Source of the DNA: Streptomyces sp. TSRI0107
GTDB taxonomy: Bacteria > Actinomycetota > Actinomycetes > Streptomycetales > Streptomycetaceae
Direction: 5' to 3'
Assembly (NCBI RefSeq): GCF_001905845.1
Contig: NZ_LIVZ01000001.1
Span: 496,001-560,000, forward strand
Length of the DNA stretch: 64,000 bases
The notes below the pieces were generated by a model. That model ran no database searches, was not told the DNA's origin, and worked only from the letters and a program-made list of their open reading frames with translations. Shown here piece after piece: positions 55,181 to 64,000 of this stretch (positions are counted from its first letter, which is position 1; each line of letters opens with the position of its first letter). The translations under genes and the position numbers were made by a program.

Positions 55181-55225
55181 CCGAAACCGCTGGTCGCGGG
55201 CGCCGCCCCTGCATAGGGTGATCGA

Positions 55226-58200
55226 GTGACTGAGTCCACGCCGGGGTATCTCCGATTTCCGCATCCGCACGGCGAGTTGGTGGCCTTCACCGCCGAGGAC
55301 GACGTGTGGCTCGCCCCCCTCGACGGCGGGCGGGCCTGGCGGGTCAGCGCCGACAACGTGCCGGTGACCCACCCGCGCGTCTCGCCCGACGGCACCACCG
55401 TCGCCTGGACCTCCACCCGCGACGGCGCCCCCGAGGTGCACATCGCGCCGGTCGACGGCGGCCCGTCCAAGCGGCTGACGCACTGGGGCAGTTGGCGCAC
55501 CCAGGTGCGCGGCTGGACCCCCGACGGCCGGGTCCTCGCCCTCACCACGCACGGGCAGGCCAGCCTGCGGCGCAGCTGGGCGCACGCCGTCCCGCTGGAC
55601 GGCGGCCCGGCCGCCCGCCTGCCGTACGGGCCCGTCGGCGACGTCGCCCACGGCCCGCACCCGGTGCTGCTGTCCGCGCCGATGGGCCGCGAGGCCGCCT
55701 GGTGGAAGCGCTACCGGGGCGGTACGGCGGGCAAGCTGTGGATCGACCGTGAGGGCGACGGCGAGTTCGTACGGCTCCACGAAGAGCTGGACGGCAACAT
55801 CGAGTACCCGTTCTGGGTCGGCGACCGCATCGCCTTCCTCTCCGACCACGAGGGCACCGGGGCCGTGTACTCCTCCCTCGCCGACGGATCCGACCTGCGC
55901 CGCCACACCCCCCTTGGGGGCACCTCCCGCTCGAGCGAAGCCGAGAGTGGGGGAGGCTTCTACGCCCGGCACGCGGCGAGCGACGGCACCCGTGTCGTCT
56001 ACGCCTGCGCCGGCGAGCTGTGGCTGCTCGACGACCTCGACGGTGCCGAGCCGCGCCGCCTCGACATCCGGCTCGGCGGGCAGCGCACCGACCGGCAGCC
56101 CTACCAGGTGAACGCCGCCCGCTGGTTCGGCGCCGCCGCCCCCGACCACACCGGTCGGGGCAGCGCGGTCGCCGTGCGCGGCGCCGTGCACTGGGTCACC
56201 CACCGCGCCGGCCCCACCCGCGCCCTCGCCGCCACACCCGGCGTACGGGCCCGGCTGCCGCGCACCTTCCGGGTGGACGGCGAGGAGTGGGTGGTGTGGG
56301 TGACGGACGCCGAGGGCGACGACGCCCTGGAGTTCGCGCCCGCCACCGGCCTCGCCCCCGGCGCGACCCCGCGCCGGCTCGCCGCCGGGCGGCTCGGGCG
56401 CGTGCTGGGCCTGGCCATGGCACCGGACGGCAGCCGCGCCGCCGTCGCCGCGCACGACGGGCGGGTGCTGCTGGTCGAGCGGGAGACCGGCGAGGTCCGC
56501 GAGGTCGACCGCAGCGAGCACGGCGACGCCACCGGGCTGGTGTTCTCGCCCGACTCGGCCTGGCTGGCCTGGTCGCACCCCGGGCCCAGCCCGCTGTGCC
56601 AGCTGAAACTCGCCAACACCACCGACCTGTCGGTCACCGAGGCGACCCCGCTGCGGTTCCAGGACTACGCGCCCGCCTTCACCCTCGACGGCAAGCACCT
56701 CGCGTTCCTCTCCAGCCGCTCCTTCGACCCCGTCTACGACGAGCACGTCTTCGACCTGGCGTTCGTCACCGGCGACCGCCCGCACCTGATCACCCTCGCC
56801 GCGACCACGCCCTCACCGTTCGGCCCGCAGCGGCACGGCCGCCCCTTCGACGCGCCCGACAAGGACGAGACCCCCGACAGCGAGGGCACCCCGGCCACCC
56901 GGGTCGACCTCGAAGGCCTCGCCGACCGGATCGTGCCGTTCCCCGTGGAGGCCGGCCGATACTCCGGCCTGCGCGCCGCCAAGGACGGCGTGCTGTGGCT
57001 GCGCCACCCCGTGCAGGGCGTCCTCGGCGTCTCCCGGGCCACCCCGGACGACCCCGACCCGCACACCGAGCTGGAGCGTTACGACCTCGTTCAGCAGCGC
57101 CTGGAACACCTGGCGAGCGACGCCGACCACTTCCGGGTCAGCGGCGACGGCAAGCGGGTGCTGCTGTGGACCGACGGGCGGCTGAAGGTCGTACCCAGCG
57201 ACCGGCGGGCGTCCGGCGACGACGACAGCGACACCAACATCACCGTCGACCTGACCCGGGTGCGCCAGACGATCGACCCGGCCGCCGAGTGGCGGCAGAT
57301 GTACGACGAGACCGGCCGGGTCATGCGGGACCACTTCTGGCGGCCCGACATGAGCGGCGTCGACTGGGACGGCGTCCTGGACCGCTACCGCCCCGTCCTC
57401 GACCGGGTCGCCACCCACGACGACCTGGTGGACCTCCTCTGGGAGGTGCAGGGCGAGCTGGGCACCTCGCACGCCTACGTCATCCCGAACGGCGGCCACG
57501 GCCACGGGGACCGGCAGGGCCTGCTCGGCGCCGACCTGTCCCGGCACGCGGACGGCACCTGGCGCGTCGACCGGGTGCTGCCCTCCGAGACCTCCGACCC
57601 GCAGGCCCGCTCCCCGCTCGCCGCGCCCGGCGTCGCGGTGCGCGCCGGGGACGCCATCCTCGCGGTCGGCGGACAGCCCGTCGACCCGGTGACCGGGCCC
57701 GGGCCGCTGCTCGTCGGCACGGCGGGCAAGCCGGTCGAGCTGACCGTCTCGCCGGCCGGCGGCGGCGGGCCGCGGCACACCGTGGTCGTACCGGTCGCCG
57801 ACGAGGAGCCGCTGCGGTACCACGCCTGGGTCGCCGACCGGCGGGCGTACGTCCGTGAGCGGTCCGGCGGGCGCCTCGGCTACCTCCACGTGCCGGACAT
57901 GCAGGCGCCCGGCTGGGCGCAGATCCACCGGGACCTCAGGGTGGAGGTCGCCCGCGACGGCCTGATCGTGGACGTCCGGGAGAACCGGGGCGGGCACACC
58001 TCCCAGCTCGTCGTCGAGAAGCTGGCCCGGCGGATCGTCGGCTGGGGCGTGCCGCGCGGCATGCGGCCGTACAGCTATCCCCAGGACGCGCCGCGCGGAC
58101 CCGTGGTGGCGGTCGCCAACGAGTTCTCCGGCTCCGACGGGGACATCGTCAACGCGGCGATCAAGGCGCTCGGGCTCGGCCCGGTGGTAGGCACCCGCAC

Positions 58201-58456
58201 CTGGGGCGGCGTCATCGGCATCGACAGCCGCTACCGCCTGGTCGACGGCACCCTCGTCACCCAGCCGAAGTACGCGTTCTGGCTGGAGGGCTACGGCTGG
58301 GACGTGGAGAATCACGGCGTGGACCCGGACGTGGAGGTCGTACAGCGCCCGCAGGACCACGCGGCGGGGCGGGACGTCCAGCTGGACGAGGCGATAAGGC
58401 TGGCGCTGGAGGCACTGGAGGCCACTCCGGCGAAGGCACCGCCCGCGGTGCCGTGA
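55226..58456 (+). CDS. Tricorn-type (S41) protease
   Basis: This 1076-residue protease degrades peptides from the proteasome in the cytosol. It has an N-terminal beta-propeller region (about 1-330), a second propeller (about 340-660), a C1 helical segment (GRVMRDHFWRPDMSG), a PDZ domain (about 760-850) and the C2 catalytic domain with FSGSDGDIVN around the nucleophile Ser and GTRTWGGVIG. A 15-residue stretch encoded by the repeat at 55909-55955 is inserted in frame in the first propeller. TAGGGT (55214-55219) lies 6 nt before GTG 55226: a leaderless start. Confidence 0.93.
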   Translation: MTESTPGYLRFPHPHGELVAFTAEDDVWLAPLDGGRAWRVSADNVPVTHPRVSPDGTTVAWTSTRDGAPEVHIAPVDGGPSKRLTHWGSWRTQVRGWTPDGRVLALTTHGQASLRRSWAHAVPLDGGPAARLPYGPVGDVAHGPHPVLLSAPMGREAAWWKRYRGGTAGKLWIDREGDGEFVRLHEELDGNIEYPFWVGDRIAFLSDHEGTGAVYSSLADGSDLRRHTPLGGTSRSSEAESGGGFYARHAASDGTRVVYACAGELWLLDDLDGAEPRRLDIRLGGQRTDRQPYQVNAARWFGAAAPDHTGRGSAVAVRGAVHWVTHRAGPTRALAATPGVRARLPRTFRVDGEEWVVWVTDAEGDDALEFAPATGLAPGATPRRLAAGRLGRVLGLAMAPDGSRAAVAAHDGRVLLVERETGEVREVDRSEHGDATGLVFSPDSAWLAWSHPGPSPLCQLKLANTTDLSVTEATPLRFQDYAPAFTLDGKHLAFLSSRSFDPVYDEHVFDLAFVTGDRPHLITLAATTPSPFGPQRHGRPFDAPDKDETPDSEGTPATRVDLEGLADRIVPFPVEAGRYSGLRAAKDGVLWLRHPVQGVLGVSRATPDDPDPHTELERYDLVQQRLEHLASDADHFRVSGDGKRVLLWTDGRLKVVPSDRRASGDDDSDTNITVDLTRVRQTIDPAAEWRQMYDETGRVMRDHFWRPDMSGVDWDGVLDRYRPVLDRVATHDDLVDLLWEVQGELGTSHAYVIPNGGHGHGDRQGLLGADLSRHADGTWRVDRVLPSETSDPQARSPLAAPGVAVRAGDAILAVGGQPVDPVTGPGPLLVGTAGKPVELTVSPAGGGGPRHTVVVPVADEEPLRYHAWVADRRAYVRERSGGRLGYLHVPDMQAPGWAQIHRDLRVEVARDGLIVDVRENRGGHTSQLVVEKLARRIVGWGVPRGMRPYSYPQDAPRGPVVAVANEFSGSDGDIVNAAIKALGLGPVVGTRTWGGVIGIDSRYRLVDGTLVTQPKYAFWLEGYGWDVENHGVDPDVEVVQRPQDHAAGRDVQLDEAIRLALEALEATPAKAPPAVP
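55909..55955. repeat. Palindromic repeat element read in frame inside the tricorn gene
   Basis: The segment contains CCCCTTGGGGG and CCTCCCGCTCGAGCGAAG followed by CCGAGAGTGGGGGAGG, an imperfect long palindrome with arms CCTCCCGCTCG/CGAGAGTGGGGGAGG and a central CTCG/CGAG. From memory the core GCTCGAGCGAAGCCGAG occurs many times in Streptomyces genomes, mostly between genes. Here it encodes Leu-Gly-Gly-Thr-Ser-Arg-Ser-Ser-Glu-Ala-Glu-Ser-Gly-Gly-Gly. Confidence 0.7.
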
Positions 58457-58533
58457 CCGGCCCCCGCCCGCCCGCACCCGGCGACGATACGATGCCCCCA
58501 GAGACGATCAACCGCGAGACCCCCGGAGGGAAC

Positions 58534-58887
58534 ATGGCAGGGGAGCCACAGGACGACTGTCTGTTCTGCAAGATCGTCGCCGGAACCATCCCGGCCACGA
58601 TCGTCCGTGAGACGGAGACGACCGTCGCCTTCCGGGACATCAACCCCCAGGCGCCCACCCACGTCCTGGTGATCCCCAAGGCGCACCACGCGAACGCCGC
58701 CGAACTCGCCGCCGCCGCCCCGGAGCTGGCCGCCGACGTGCTGCGCGAGACGCAGGCGGTCGCCGACGAGGACAAGCTGGACAGCTACCGCGTCGTCTTC
58801 AACACCGGCAGCGGCGCCGGCCAGACCGTCTGGCACGCGCACGCGCACGTGCTCGGCGGCCGCGGGCTGGAATGGCCCCCCGGGTAA
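58534..58887 (+). CDS. HIT family nucleotide-binding protein
   Basis: This 117-residue protein has the histidine triad H101-x-H103-x-H105 (HAHAHVLGG) and the Zn-binding start CLFCKIVAG, as in HinT-type nucleoside phosphoramidases. ATG 58534 is chosen because GGAGGG is 4 nt upstream; the frame to 58453 is not coding. TACGAT near 58486 is a possible -10 box. RNase Z follows 6 nt later, suggesting an operon. Confidence 0.95.
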   Translation: MAGEPQDDCLFCKIVAGTIPATIVRETETTVAFRDINPQAPTHVLVIPKAHHANAAELAAAAPELAADVLRETQAVADEDKLDSYRVVFNTGSGAGQTVWHAHAHVLGGRGLEWPPG

Positions 58888-58893
58888 GCCGTC

Positions 58894-59799
58894 GTGTCCG
58901 TACGTGAGTTCGTCGTCCTCGGCACCGCCAGCCAGGTCCCGACCCGGCACCGCAACCACAACGGCTACCTGCTGCGCTGGGACGCCGAGGGCATCCTCTT
59001 CGACCCGGGCGAGGGCACCCAGCGCCAGATGGCGCGCGCGGGTGTCGCCGCCCACGACCTGAACCGGATCTGCGTCACGCACTTCCACGGGGACCACTCG
59101 CTGGGCCTGCCGGGCGTCATCCAGCGGATCAACCTGGACCAGGTGCCGCACCCGGTGACCGCCCACTACCCGCGCTCCGGGCAGCGCTTCTTCGACCGGC
59201 TGCGGTACGCCACCGCCTACCGGGAGACGGTGAAGCTGATCGAGGCGCCGGTCGACGCGGACGGCGACCTCGCCCGCACCTCCTCCTACACGCTTCAGGC
59301 CCGCAGGCTCTCCCACCCCGTGGAGTCGTACGGCTACCGGCTGGTGGAGCCGGACGGCCGGCGGATGCTGCCCGAGCGGCTGGCCGCGCACGGCATCAAG
59401 GGCCCGGACGTCGGCCGGCTCCAGCGCGAGGGCGCGCTCGGCGGGGTCACCCTGGAGGACGTCAGCGAGGTCCGGCACGGGCAGCGGTTCGCGTTCGTGA
59501 TGGACACCCGGCTGTGCGACGGGGTGTACGCGCTGGCGGACGGCTGCGACATGCTCGTCATCGAGTCGACCTTCCTCGACGAGGACGAGCACCTCGCCGT
59601 CGAGCACGGCCATCTGACGGCGGGCCAGGCGGCGCGGGTGGCCAGGGCGAGCGACGTGCGGCATCTGGTCCTCACCCACTTCAGCCAGCGCTACACCGAC
59701 CCGGAGGAGTTCGAGCGCCAGGCCCGCGCGGCCGGGTTCGAGGGGGAGCTGACCGTGGCGCACGACCTGCAGCGAGTGCCGGTTCCGAAACGCAGGTAA
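58894..59799 (+). CDS. rnz: Ribonuclease Z-like MBL hydrolase
   Basis: This 301-residue protein has HFHGDH at about 63-68, the tRNase Z zinc motif, [10 protein letters not shown] and [15 protein letters not shown], with the MDTR (FVMDTRLC) and LTHFSQRY elements of the long family. It processes tRNA 3' ends and fits the fact that the two tRNA-Ala genes here do not encode CCA. GTG 58894 follows the HIT gene by 6 nt; no strong ribosome binding site is seen. Confidence 0.9.
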   Translation: MSVREFVVLGTASQVPTRHRNHNGYLLRWDAEGILFDPGEGTQRQMARAGVAAHDLNRICVTHFHGDHSLGLPGVIQRINLDQVPHPVTAHYPRSGQRFFDRLRYATAYRETVKLIEAPVDADGDLARTSSYTLQARRLSHPVESYGYRLVEPDGRRMLPERLAAHGIKGPDVGRLQREGALGGVTLEDVSEVRHGQRFAFVMDTRLCDGVYALADGCDMLVIESTFLDEDEHLAVEHGHLTAGQAARVARASDVRHLVLTHFSQRYTDPEEFERQARAAGFEGELTVAHDLQRVPVPKRR

Positions 59800-59819
59800 A
59801 TGGGGCGTACGATGCAATG

Positions 59820-60812
59820 ATGCCCATCCCCAAAGCAGAACTGCACCTCCACATCGAAGGCACTCTGGAGCCGGAGCTGGCGTTCGAGCTGGCCGCCCGC
59901 AACGGGGTGACCCTGCCGTACGCGACCACGGACGAGCTGCGTGAGGCCTACCGGTTCGAGGACCTCCAGTCCTTTCTGAACCTGTACTACGAGCTGATGG
60001 CCGTCCTGCGCACCGAACGGGACTTCGAGGACCTGGCCGACGCCTACCTCGCCCGCGCCGCCGCGCAGGGCGTCCGGCACGCGGAGATCTTCTTCGACCC
60101 GCAGGCCCATCTCTCCCGGGGCGTGGCGATGGGCACCGTCGTCGAGGGGCTGTGGCGGGCGCTGGCCCGCAGTGAGGCCGACCACGGCGTCTCCACCAAG
60201 CTGATCATGTGCTTCCTGCGCGACGAGTCCGCCGGGTCCGCGCTCGCCACCCTGGAGGAGGCGAAGCCGTACCTGGACCGGATCACCGGCATCGGCCTGG
60301 ACTCCGCCGAGGTCGGGCATCCGCCGGTGAAGTTCCGCGAGGTGTACGAGGCCGCCGCCGCGCTCGGGCTGCGCCGGGTCGCGCACGCGGGCGAGGAGGG
60401 GCCGCCGGAGTACATCACCGAGGCCCTGGACGTGCTCGGCGTCGAGCGCGTCGACCACGGCCTGCGCTGCATGGAGGACCCGGCACTGGTCGAGCGGCTG
60501 GTGCGGGACCGTGTCCCGCTGACCCTGTGCCCGCTGTCCAACGTGCGGCTGCGCGCCGTGGACACCCTGGCCGGCCACCCGCTGCCCGCGATGCTCGACG
60601 CCGGGCTGCTGTGCACGGTCAACTCCGACGACCCGGCCTACTTCGGCGGCTACGCGGGCGACAACTTCGACGCCGTACGCCGTGAACTCGGCCTGAGCGA
60701 CGAGCGGCTGCGCGAACTGGCCCGCAACTCCTTCCTCGCCTCCTTCCTGGAGGACGACGAGGAGCGGCGGGAGCGCTACCTGGCCGAGGTGGAGGCGTAC
60801 GAGTTCCCGTAG
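59820..60812 (+). CDS. Adenine deaminase (adenosine deaminase superfamily)
   Basis: This 330-residue enzyme converts adenine to hypoxanthine rather than adenosine to inosine, I infer. Zinc-binding motifs are KAELHLHIEGTLEPEL (about 5-20), HAGEEGPPEYI (about 190) and NSDDPAYFGGY (about 267). SAEVGHPPVKF and ERVDHGLRCMEDPALV are the features of the adenine deaminase group known from Pseudomonas and yeast, not of classical adenosine deaminases. TACGAT (59808-59813) lies 6 nt before ATG 59820, a likely leaderless start. Confidence 0.85.
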   Translation: MPIPKAELHLHIEGTLEPELAFELAARNGVTLPYATTDELREAYRFEDLQSFLNLYYELMAVLRTERDFEDLADAYLARAAAQGVRHAEIFFDPQAHLSRGVAMGTVVEGLWRALARSEADHGVSTKLIMCFLRDESAGSALATLEEAKPYLDRITGIGLDSAEVGHPPVKFREVYEAAAALGLRRVAHAGEEGPPEYITEALDVLGVERVDHGLRCMEDPALVERLVRDRVPLTLCPLSNVRLRAVDTLAGHPLPAMLDAGLLCTVNSDDPAYFGGYAGDNFDAVRRELGLSDERLRELARNSFLASFLEDDEERRERYLAEVEAYEFP

Positions 60813-62035
60813 GCCGGTGCCCCCGCCGTGTCGTAGGCGGCCCGCTCGGCGGCGCCGGTGGCGGTGTCCACCGGGATCTCGACGACCGTGAGGTCCGCCG
60901 CCGGGGTCCGGCGCCGGTCGGCGAGCACGGCCACCGCCGTCATCGGGACGGCGATCACCAGCAGCCCGGTGGCGAGCACGAGGCCCATGCCCGTGAAGCC
61001 CGCCCGCTCGGACAGCAGGCTGCCGGTCAGCGGGCCCGCCGCCGTGCCCAGCGCGGACGCCGAGCCGACCAGCACCGCCCACCGGCCGCGCGGGTCCAGG
61101 GAGGCGGCGAGCCCGATGACGTACGACAGGACCACCGGGTAGAGGGCGTTCCAGGCGATCTCGCCCGCCGCGAAGGCCGGCAGGGACGTCGCCGAGGCGC
61201 TGAGCGCGATGCACCCGGCGATCAGCGTGGTGCCCACGCCGATCGGCAGCGCCCGCCCGAGCCGTGCCCCGAGCGCCCCGGCGCCCAGCACGCCCAGCAG
61301 GCCCGCGCCGAGCGCGACGGCGAAGACGACACCGACGGCCGCCTCGGTGAGGTGCGCCTGCGTCAGACCGATCCGGCCGCTGACGCCCCACAGGGCGTTC
61401 TGCGCCAGCGACCAGCAGGGCATGGCGGCGGCGAGGACGAGACCGGCGCGCAGGTGGGGGAGCCGGGCCCGTTCCTCCCGGACGACGGGGACGGCCGTGC
61501 GGCCGGGCAGCCGGCCGGTGACCGGCCACACGGCGAGCGCGGTCAGCGCGATCGCGGCGAGCGGCAGCCCGTGCGCCGGGCCCAGGTGGGGCACCGTCAG
61601 ATAGAGCGCGCCCGCGAGCGCGGAGACGCCGAGCAGGCCGGCGGTGGAGGCGCGGTGCGGGTCATTCTGGGCGGCGATGCCGGACGCGGCGACCGCGGTG
61701 ACCGTGCCGGACCCGAACCCGCCGAGCACCGCGCCCACGACGACGGCCGGGACGGTGCCGGTCAGCGCGGCGCAGCCGTAGCCGAGGGCGGCCAGGGTGA
61801 GGCCGGTACGGGCGAGGAGGCGGGCCCCGAGCCGGTCGACGTGCGCGGCCAGCAGGAAACCCGCCGACGCCGAGGCGAGGAGCAGCGCGCTGCCGACGGC
61901 GCCCGCCTGGGTGGCGGTCAGCGGCAGGCCCGCGTCCAGGCGGCCGACGGTGGTGGGCAGCAGGTAGGGGGCGAGGTACCCGGCCGTGAAGAGGGCGACG
62001 AGGGGCCAGGGCAGGGTGGTGCGGGGGGCGGACAC
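60776..62035 (-). CDS. Major facilitator superfamily transporter
   Basis: This roughly 419-residue membrane protein has 12 hydrophobic segments and a loop with DRLGARLLARTG between helices 2 and 3, the MFS pattern of the DxxGRRP/A type. The C-terminal tail is about 40 polar residues. The substrate cannot be told; the neighbouring IclR regulator and glucarate dehydratase raise the possibility of a sugar acid. GTG 62035 is taken as start; the upstream extension lacks hydrophobic helices. The 3' end overlaps the opposing adenine deaminase gene by 37 bp. Confidence 0.82.
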   Translation of the reverse strand: MSAPRTTLPWPLVALFTAGYLAPYLLPTTVGRLDAGLPLTATQAGAVGSALLLASASAGFLLAAHVDRLGARLLARTGLTLAALGYGCAALTGTVPAVVVGAVLGGFGSGTVTAVAASGIAAQNDPHRASTAGLLGVSALAGALYLTVPHLGPAHGLPLAAIALTALAVWPVTGRLPGRTAVPVVREERARLPHLRAGLVLAAAMPCWSLAQNALWGVSGRIGLTQAHLTEAAVGVVFAVALGAGLLGVLGAGALGARLGRALPIGVGTTLIAGCIALSASATSLPAFAAGEIAWNALYPVVLSYVIGLAASLDPRGRWAVLVGSASALGTAAGPLTGSLLSERAGFTGMGLVLATGLLVIAVPMTAVAVLADRRRTPAADLTVVEIPVDTATGAAERAAYDTAGAPAYGNSYASTSAR

Positions 62036-62231
62036 GGGCGTTCCCGGGGCATGCGGAAGAAGGCTCAGAAAGGGGGAGGGGCGCAGGCCGTCGACGGACA
62101 GGAACGCGCGGGCAATTTGTATCAAGCACGCGGTTGCGCGAAGAAGCGCGGGGGGTGTGATCCGGGTCACTCTTCGGTTTGGGGTCGCCGAAGCCGGGTA
62201 GGCGGAGCTGCTTTCGCAGGTGAGGGGGCGG

Positions 62232-63020
62232 TTATCGCCAGTGGGCGGCGCCCCCGGCCGCCGGTGCCGTCGCCTCGATCTTCTTCCGGACCTCCCGCAT
62301 GACGGCCACGATCCGCTCCTCGTGCCCCGGCGTCAGCCGGGCCACCGGCACCGAGCAGCTGATCGCGTCCTGGGCGGGGGCGTCGTAGCGCAGCGCGAAG
62401 CCGAATCCGACGATGCCGGGCACGCCCTCCTCGCGGTCGACCGAGTAGCCGCGCGCCCGCACCTCGGCGAGGTCGGCCACGAGCGACGCCCGGTCGGCGT
62501 GGGTGTTGGGGGTGAGGGTCCGGTACGGGCCCTCGGGCAGGGTGTCGTCGGGGCGTTCGGCCAGCAGGGCCTTGCCGAGGGCGCCCGCGTGGGCCGGGAG
62601 GCGGCGTCCGACGCGGCTGATGGTCCTGAGGTATTCGTGCGACTCCCGCGTCGCCAGATAGGCCACGTCCCGGCCGTCCAGCCGGCCCATGTGGATCGTC
62701 TCGCCCAGCGCCTCCGACGCCTCGTCGAGATACGGCCGCACGAGCCGCACCCGCGGATCGGAGTCGAGATAGCTGGTGCCGGTCAGCAGGGCGTGGATGC
62801 CGATGCCGTAGAGGGAACCGGTGATGTCGGTGCGCACCCAGCCGCGCGAGATCAGGGTCTGCAGCAGGGCGTACATCGAGCTGCGCGGCACGCCGAGTGC
62901 GTCCGCCAGCTCCTGGAGCCGGGCCGGACGGTCGCCGCGCTCGGCGAGCAGTTCCAGCAACTCGACCGTGCGCGCCGCCGACTTCACCTCGCGGACACCG
63001 CCGCCGCCTGTCTCCGACAT
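62232..63020 (-). CDS. IclR family transcriptional regulator
   Basis: This 262-residue regulator has an N-terminal winged helix (about 10-75, LQELADALGVPRSSMYALLQTL) and an effector domain (about 80-250, RLPAHAGALGKALLAE, ARGYSVDREEGVPGIVGFGF). It is divergent from the glucarate dehydratase gene, its probable target. TACCAT (63027-63032 on this strand) lies 6 nt before ATG 63020: leaderless start. An ACGA-N5-TCGT repeat (63077-63089) in the intergenic spacer may be its site. Confidence 0.9.
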   Translation of the reverse strand: MSETGGGGVREVKSAARTVELLELLAERGDRPARLQELADALGVPRSSMYALLQTLISRGWVRTDITGSLYGIGIHALLTGTSYLDSDPRVRLVRPYLDEASEALGETIHMGRLDGRDVAYLATRESHEYLRTISRVGRRLPAHAGALGKALLAERPDDTLPEGPYRTLTPNTHADRASLVADLAEVRARGYSVDREEGVPGIVGFGFALRYDAPAQDAISCSVPVARLTPGHEERIVAVMREVRKKIEATAPAAGGAAHWR

Positions 63021-63107
63021 GGGGCGATGGTATGCGCGAGGGTGCTGCGGCGGTGGGCCCCGGCCGCTATCTTCATACGAGAACGTCGTCTACGTAGGGA
63101 GATGACT

Positions 63108-64000
63108 GTGCTCCGTGACCTCCGGATCGCCCGGGTGACGCTGACCCCCGTGCTGGTCGCCGACCCGCCGCTGCTCAACACCCAGGGCGTGCACCAGCCG
63201 TACACACCCCGGCTCATCGTCGAAGTGATCACGGAGGAGGGGGTCACGGGAGTCGGCGAGACCTACGGCGACACCAAGTACCTCGACCTTGCACGGCCCT
63301 TCGCCGCCCTCCTCGAAGGGCACCGGGTCGACGACCTCAACGGCCTGTTCACCCTCGCCGACCGGCTCGCCGTGGACGCCGCCCGCGTCGACGGCGCCGT
63401 CGACGTCGGCGGACTGCGCGGCGTCCAGACCGTCGGCAAACTGCGCCTGTCCGTCGTCTCCGCCTTCGAGGTCGCCTGCCTCGACGCCCTCGGCAAGTCG
63501 CTCGGCCTGCCCGTGCACGCGCTGCTCGGCGGCAAGGTGCGGGACGCGGTCGAGTACAGCGCCTACCTCTTCTACAAGCCGGCGGCCCACCCCGAGGGCG
63601 TGCCGGCCGAGCCGGACGACTGGGGCGCCGCGCTCGACCCCGCGGGGATCGTGGCGCAGGCCCGCACACTCGAGGGGCGGTACGGATTCGGCTCCTTCAA
63701 GCTCAAGGGCGGCGTCTTCCCGCCGGACGAGGAGATCGCCGCCGTACGGGCCCTCGCCGAGGCCTTCCCCGGGCACCCGCTGCGGCTCGACCCCAACGGC
63801 TCCTGGTCCGTCCCCACCTCGCTGAAGGTGGCCCGGGAACTGGAGGACGTCCTGGAGTACCTGGAGGACCCCACCCTCGGCACCGCCGCCATGGCCGAGG
63901 TCGCCGCCGGCACCCCCGTGCCCCTCGCCACCAACATGTGCGTGACGACGTTCGCCGAGATCGAGGAGGCCTTCACGCGGAACGCCGTCCAGGTCGTGCT
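63108..64000 (+). CDS. gudD: Glucarate dehydratase, 3' truncated by the window
   Basis: About 297 residues are visible. The enolase-superfamily marks FKLKGGV (the K-x-K acid/base pair), LDPNGSWS, EDPTLGT and TNMCVTTFAEI (Asn ligand) are those of glucarate dehydratase, which makes 5-keto-4-deoxyglucarate from D-glucarate. GTG 63108 is preferred because GGGAG (63097-63101) ends 6 nt upstream; ATG 63102 is too close. It is divergent from the IclR gene, which probably controls it. Confidence 0.85.
   Translation, partial: MLRDLRIARVTLTPVLVADPPLLNTQGVHQPYTPRLIVEVITEEGVTGVGETYGDTKYLDLARPFAALLEGHRVDDLNGLFTLADRLAVDAARVDGAVDVGGLRGVQTVGKLRLSVVSAFEVACLDALGKSLGLPVHALLGGKVRDAVEYSAYLFYKPAAHPEGVPAEPDDWGAALDPAGIVAQARTLEGRYGFGSFKLKGGVFPPDEEIAAVRALAEAFPGHPLRLDPNGSWSVPTSLKVARELEDVLEYLEDPTLGTAAMAEVAAGTPVPLATNMCVTTFAEIEEAFTRNAVQVV

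Noticed and set aside
52910..56785. A single minus-strand protein of about 1290 residues
   Set aside because: Only 52910-54529 shows real coding character; the rest is the antisense of the tricorn and lipoprotein-like genes, with AGGAGG-TTG marking the true start.

Overview
The window is a stretch of a high-GC actinobacterial chromosome, almost certainly Streptomyces. Third codon positions are almost all G/C, starts are often GTG (occasionally TTG), and the gene order proB-proA-nadD-(LCP)-rsfS, leuS, comEA/comEC, holA, rpsT, lepA, hemW, hrcA-dnaJ2, rsmE matches the conserved Streptomyces core. About 60 protein genes, one pseudogene, two identical tRNA-Ala(GGC) genes and a predicted leader-peptide attenuator are described. 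No gene-free stretch exceeds 300 bp; the longest (42742-43011, 270 bp) holds repeats and a strong hairpin. I see no insertion sequence, prophage, CRISPR array or replication origin.

Layout. 1-2875: the 3' part of an FG-GAP repeat protein and a Tat-exported PhoD-like phosphatase. 2991-3784: a sulfotransferase-like pseudogene. 4000-10622: envelope glycopolymer genes (a fused cytidylyltransferase-SDR enzyme, a TagF-like membrane polymerase, a family 2 glycosyltransferase and a polysaccharide pyruvyltransferase). 10842-20079: proline synthesis (proB, proA) and nadD mixed with two paralogous membrane proteins, an M48 protease, two tiny membrane proteins and a divergent LytR-CpsA-Psr protein. 20170-23439: rsfS, a histidine phosphatase, and two tRNA-Ala genes flanking two small Cys-rich proteins and a DUF2029-type membrane glycosyltransferase. 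23503-26342: a two-gene redox module (cytochrome b-like membrane protein plus NuoF-ferredoxin fusion). 26579-29624: leuS behind a leucine-codon leader peptide and terminator. 29850-36469: DegV, comEA-comEC, arylamine N-acetyltransferase. 36515-42741: holA, an NTF2-like protein, rpsT, lepA, acyl-CoA synthetase. 43012-48272: an ATPase-GAF-PP2C regulator, hemW, a DUF3097-like protein, an MBL hydrolase. 48325-52508: heat-shock hrcA-dnaJ2 under CIRCE, nitronate monooxygenase, rsmE. 52511-60812: hypothetical proteins, tricorn protease, HIT protein, RNase Z, adenine deaminase. 60776-64000: MFS transporter, IclR regulator and the 5' part of a glucarate dehydratase gene.

How the genes fit together. 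The glycopolymer enzymes could make an activated polyol-phosphate, polymerise and decorate it, and the LCP protein could attach it to peptidoglycan; the paralogous membrane proteins lie in the same interval. The most striking regulatory features are the leucine attenuator in front of leuS and about a dozen genes with a TANNNT hexamer 6-8 nt before the start codon and no Shine-Dalgarno sequence, which points to leaderless transcription. Unusual protein architectures include a Pro/Ala/Thr/Gly tract splitting a GAF domain, a coiled coil inside the TagF-like catalytic domain, and a palindromic repeat element read in frame in the tricorn protease gene.
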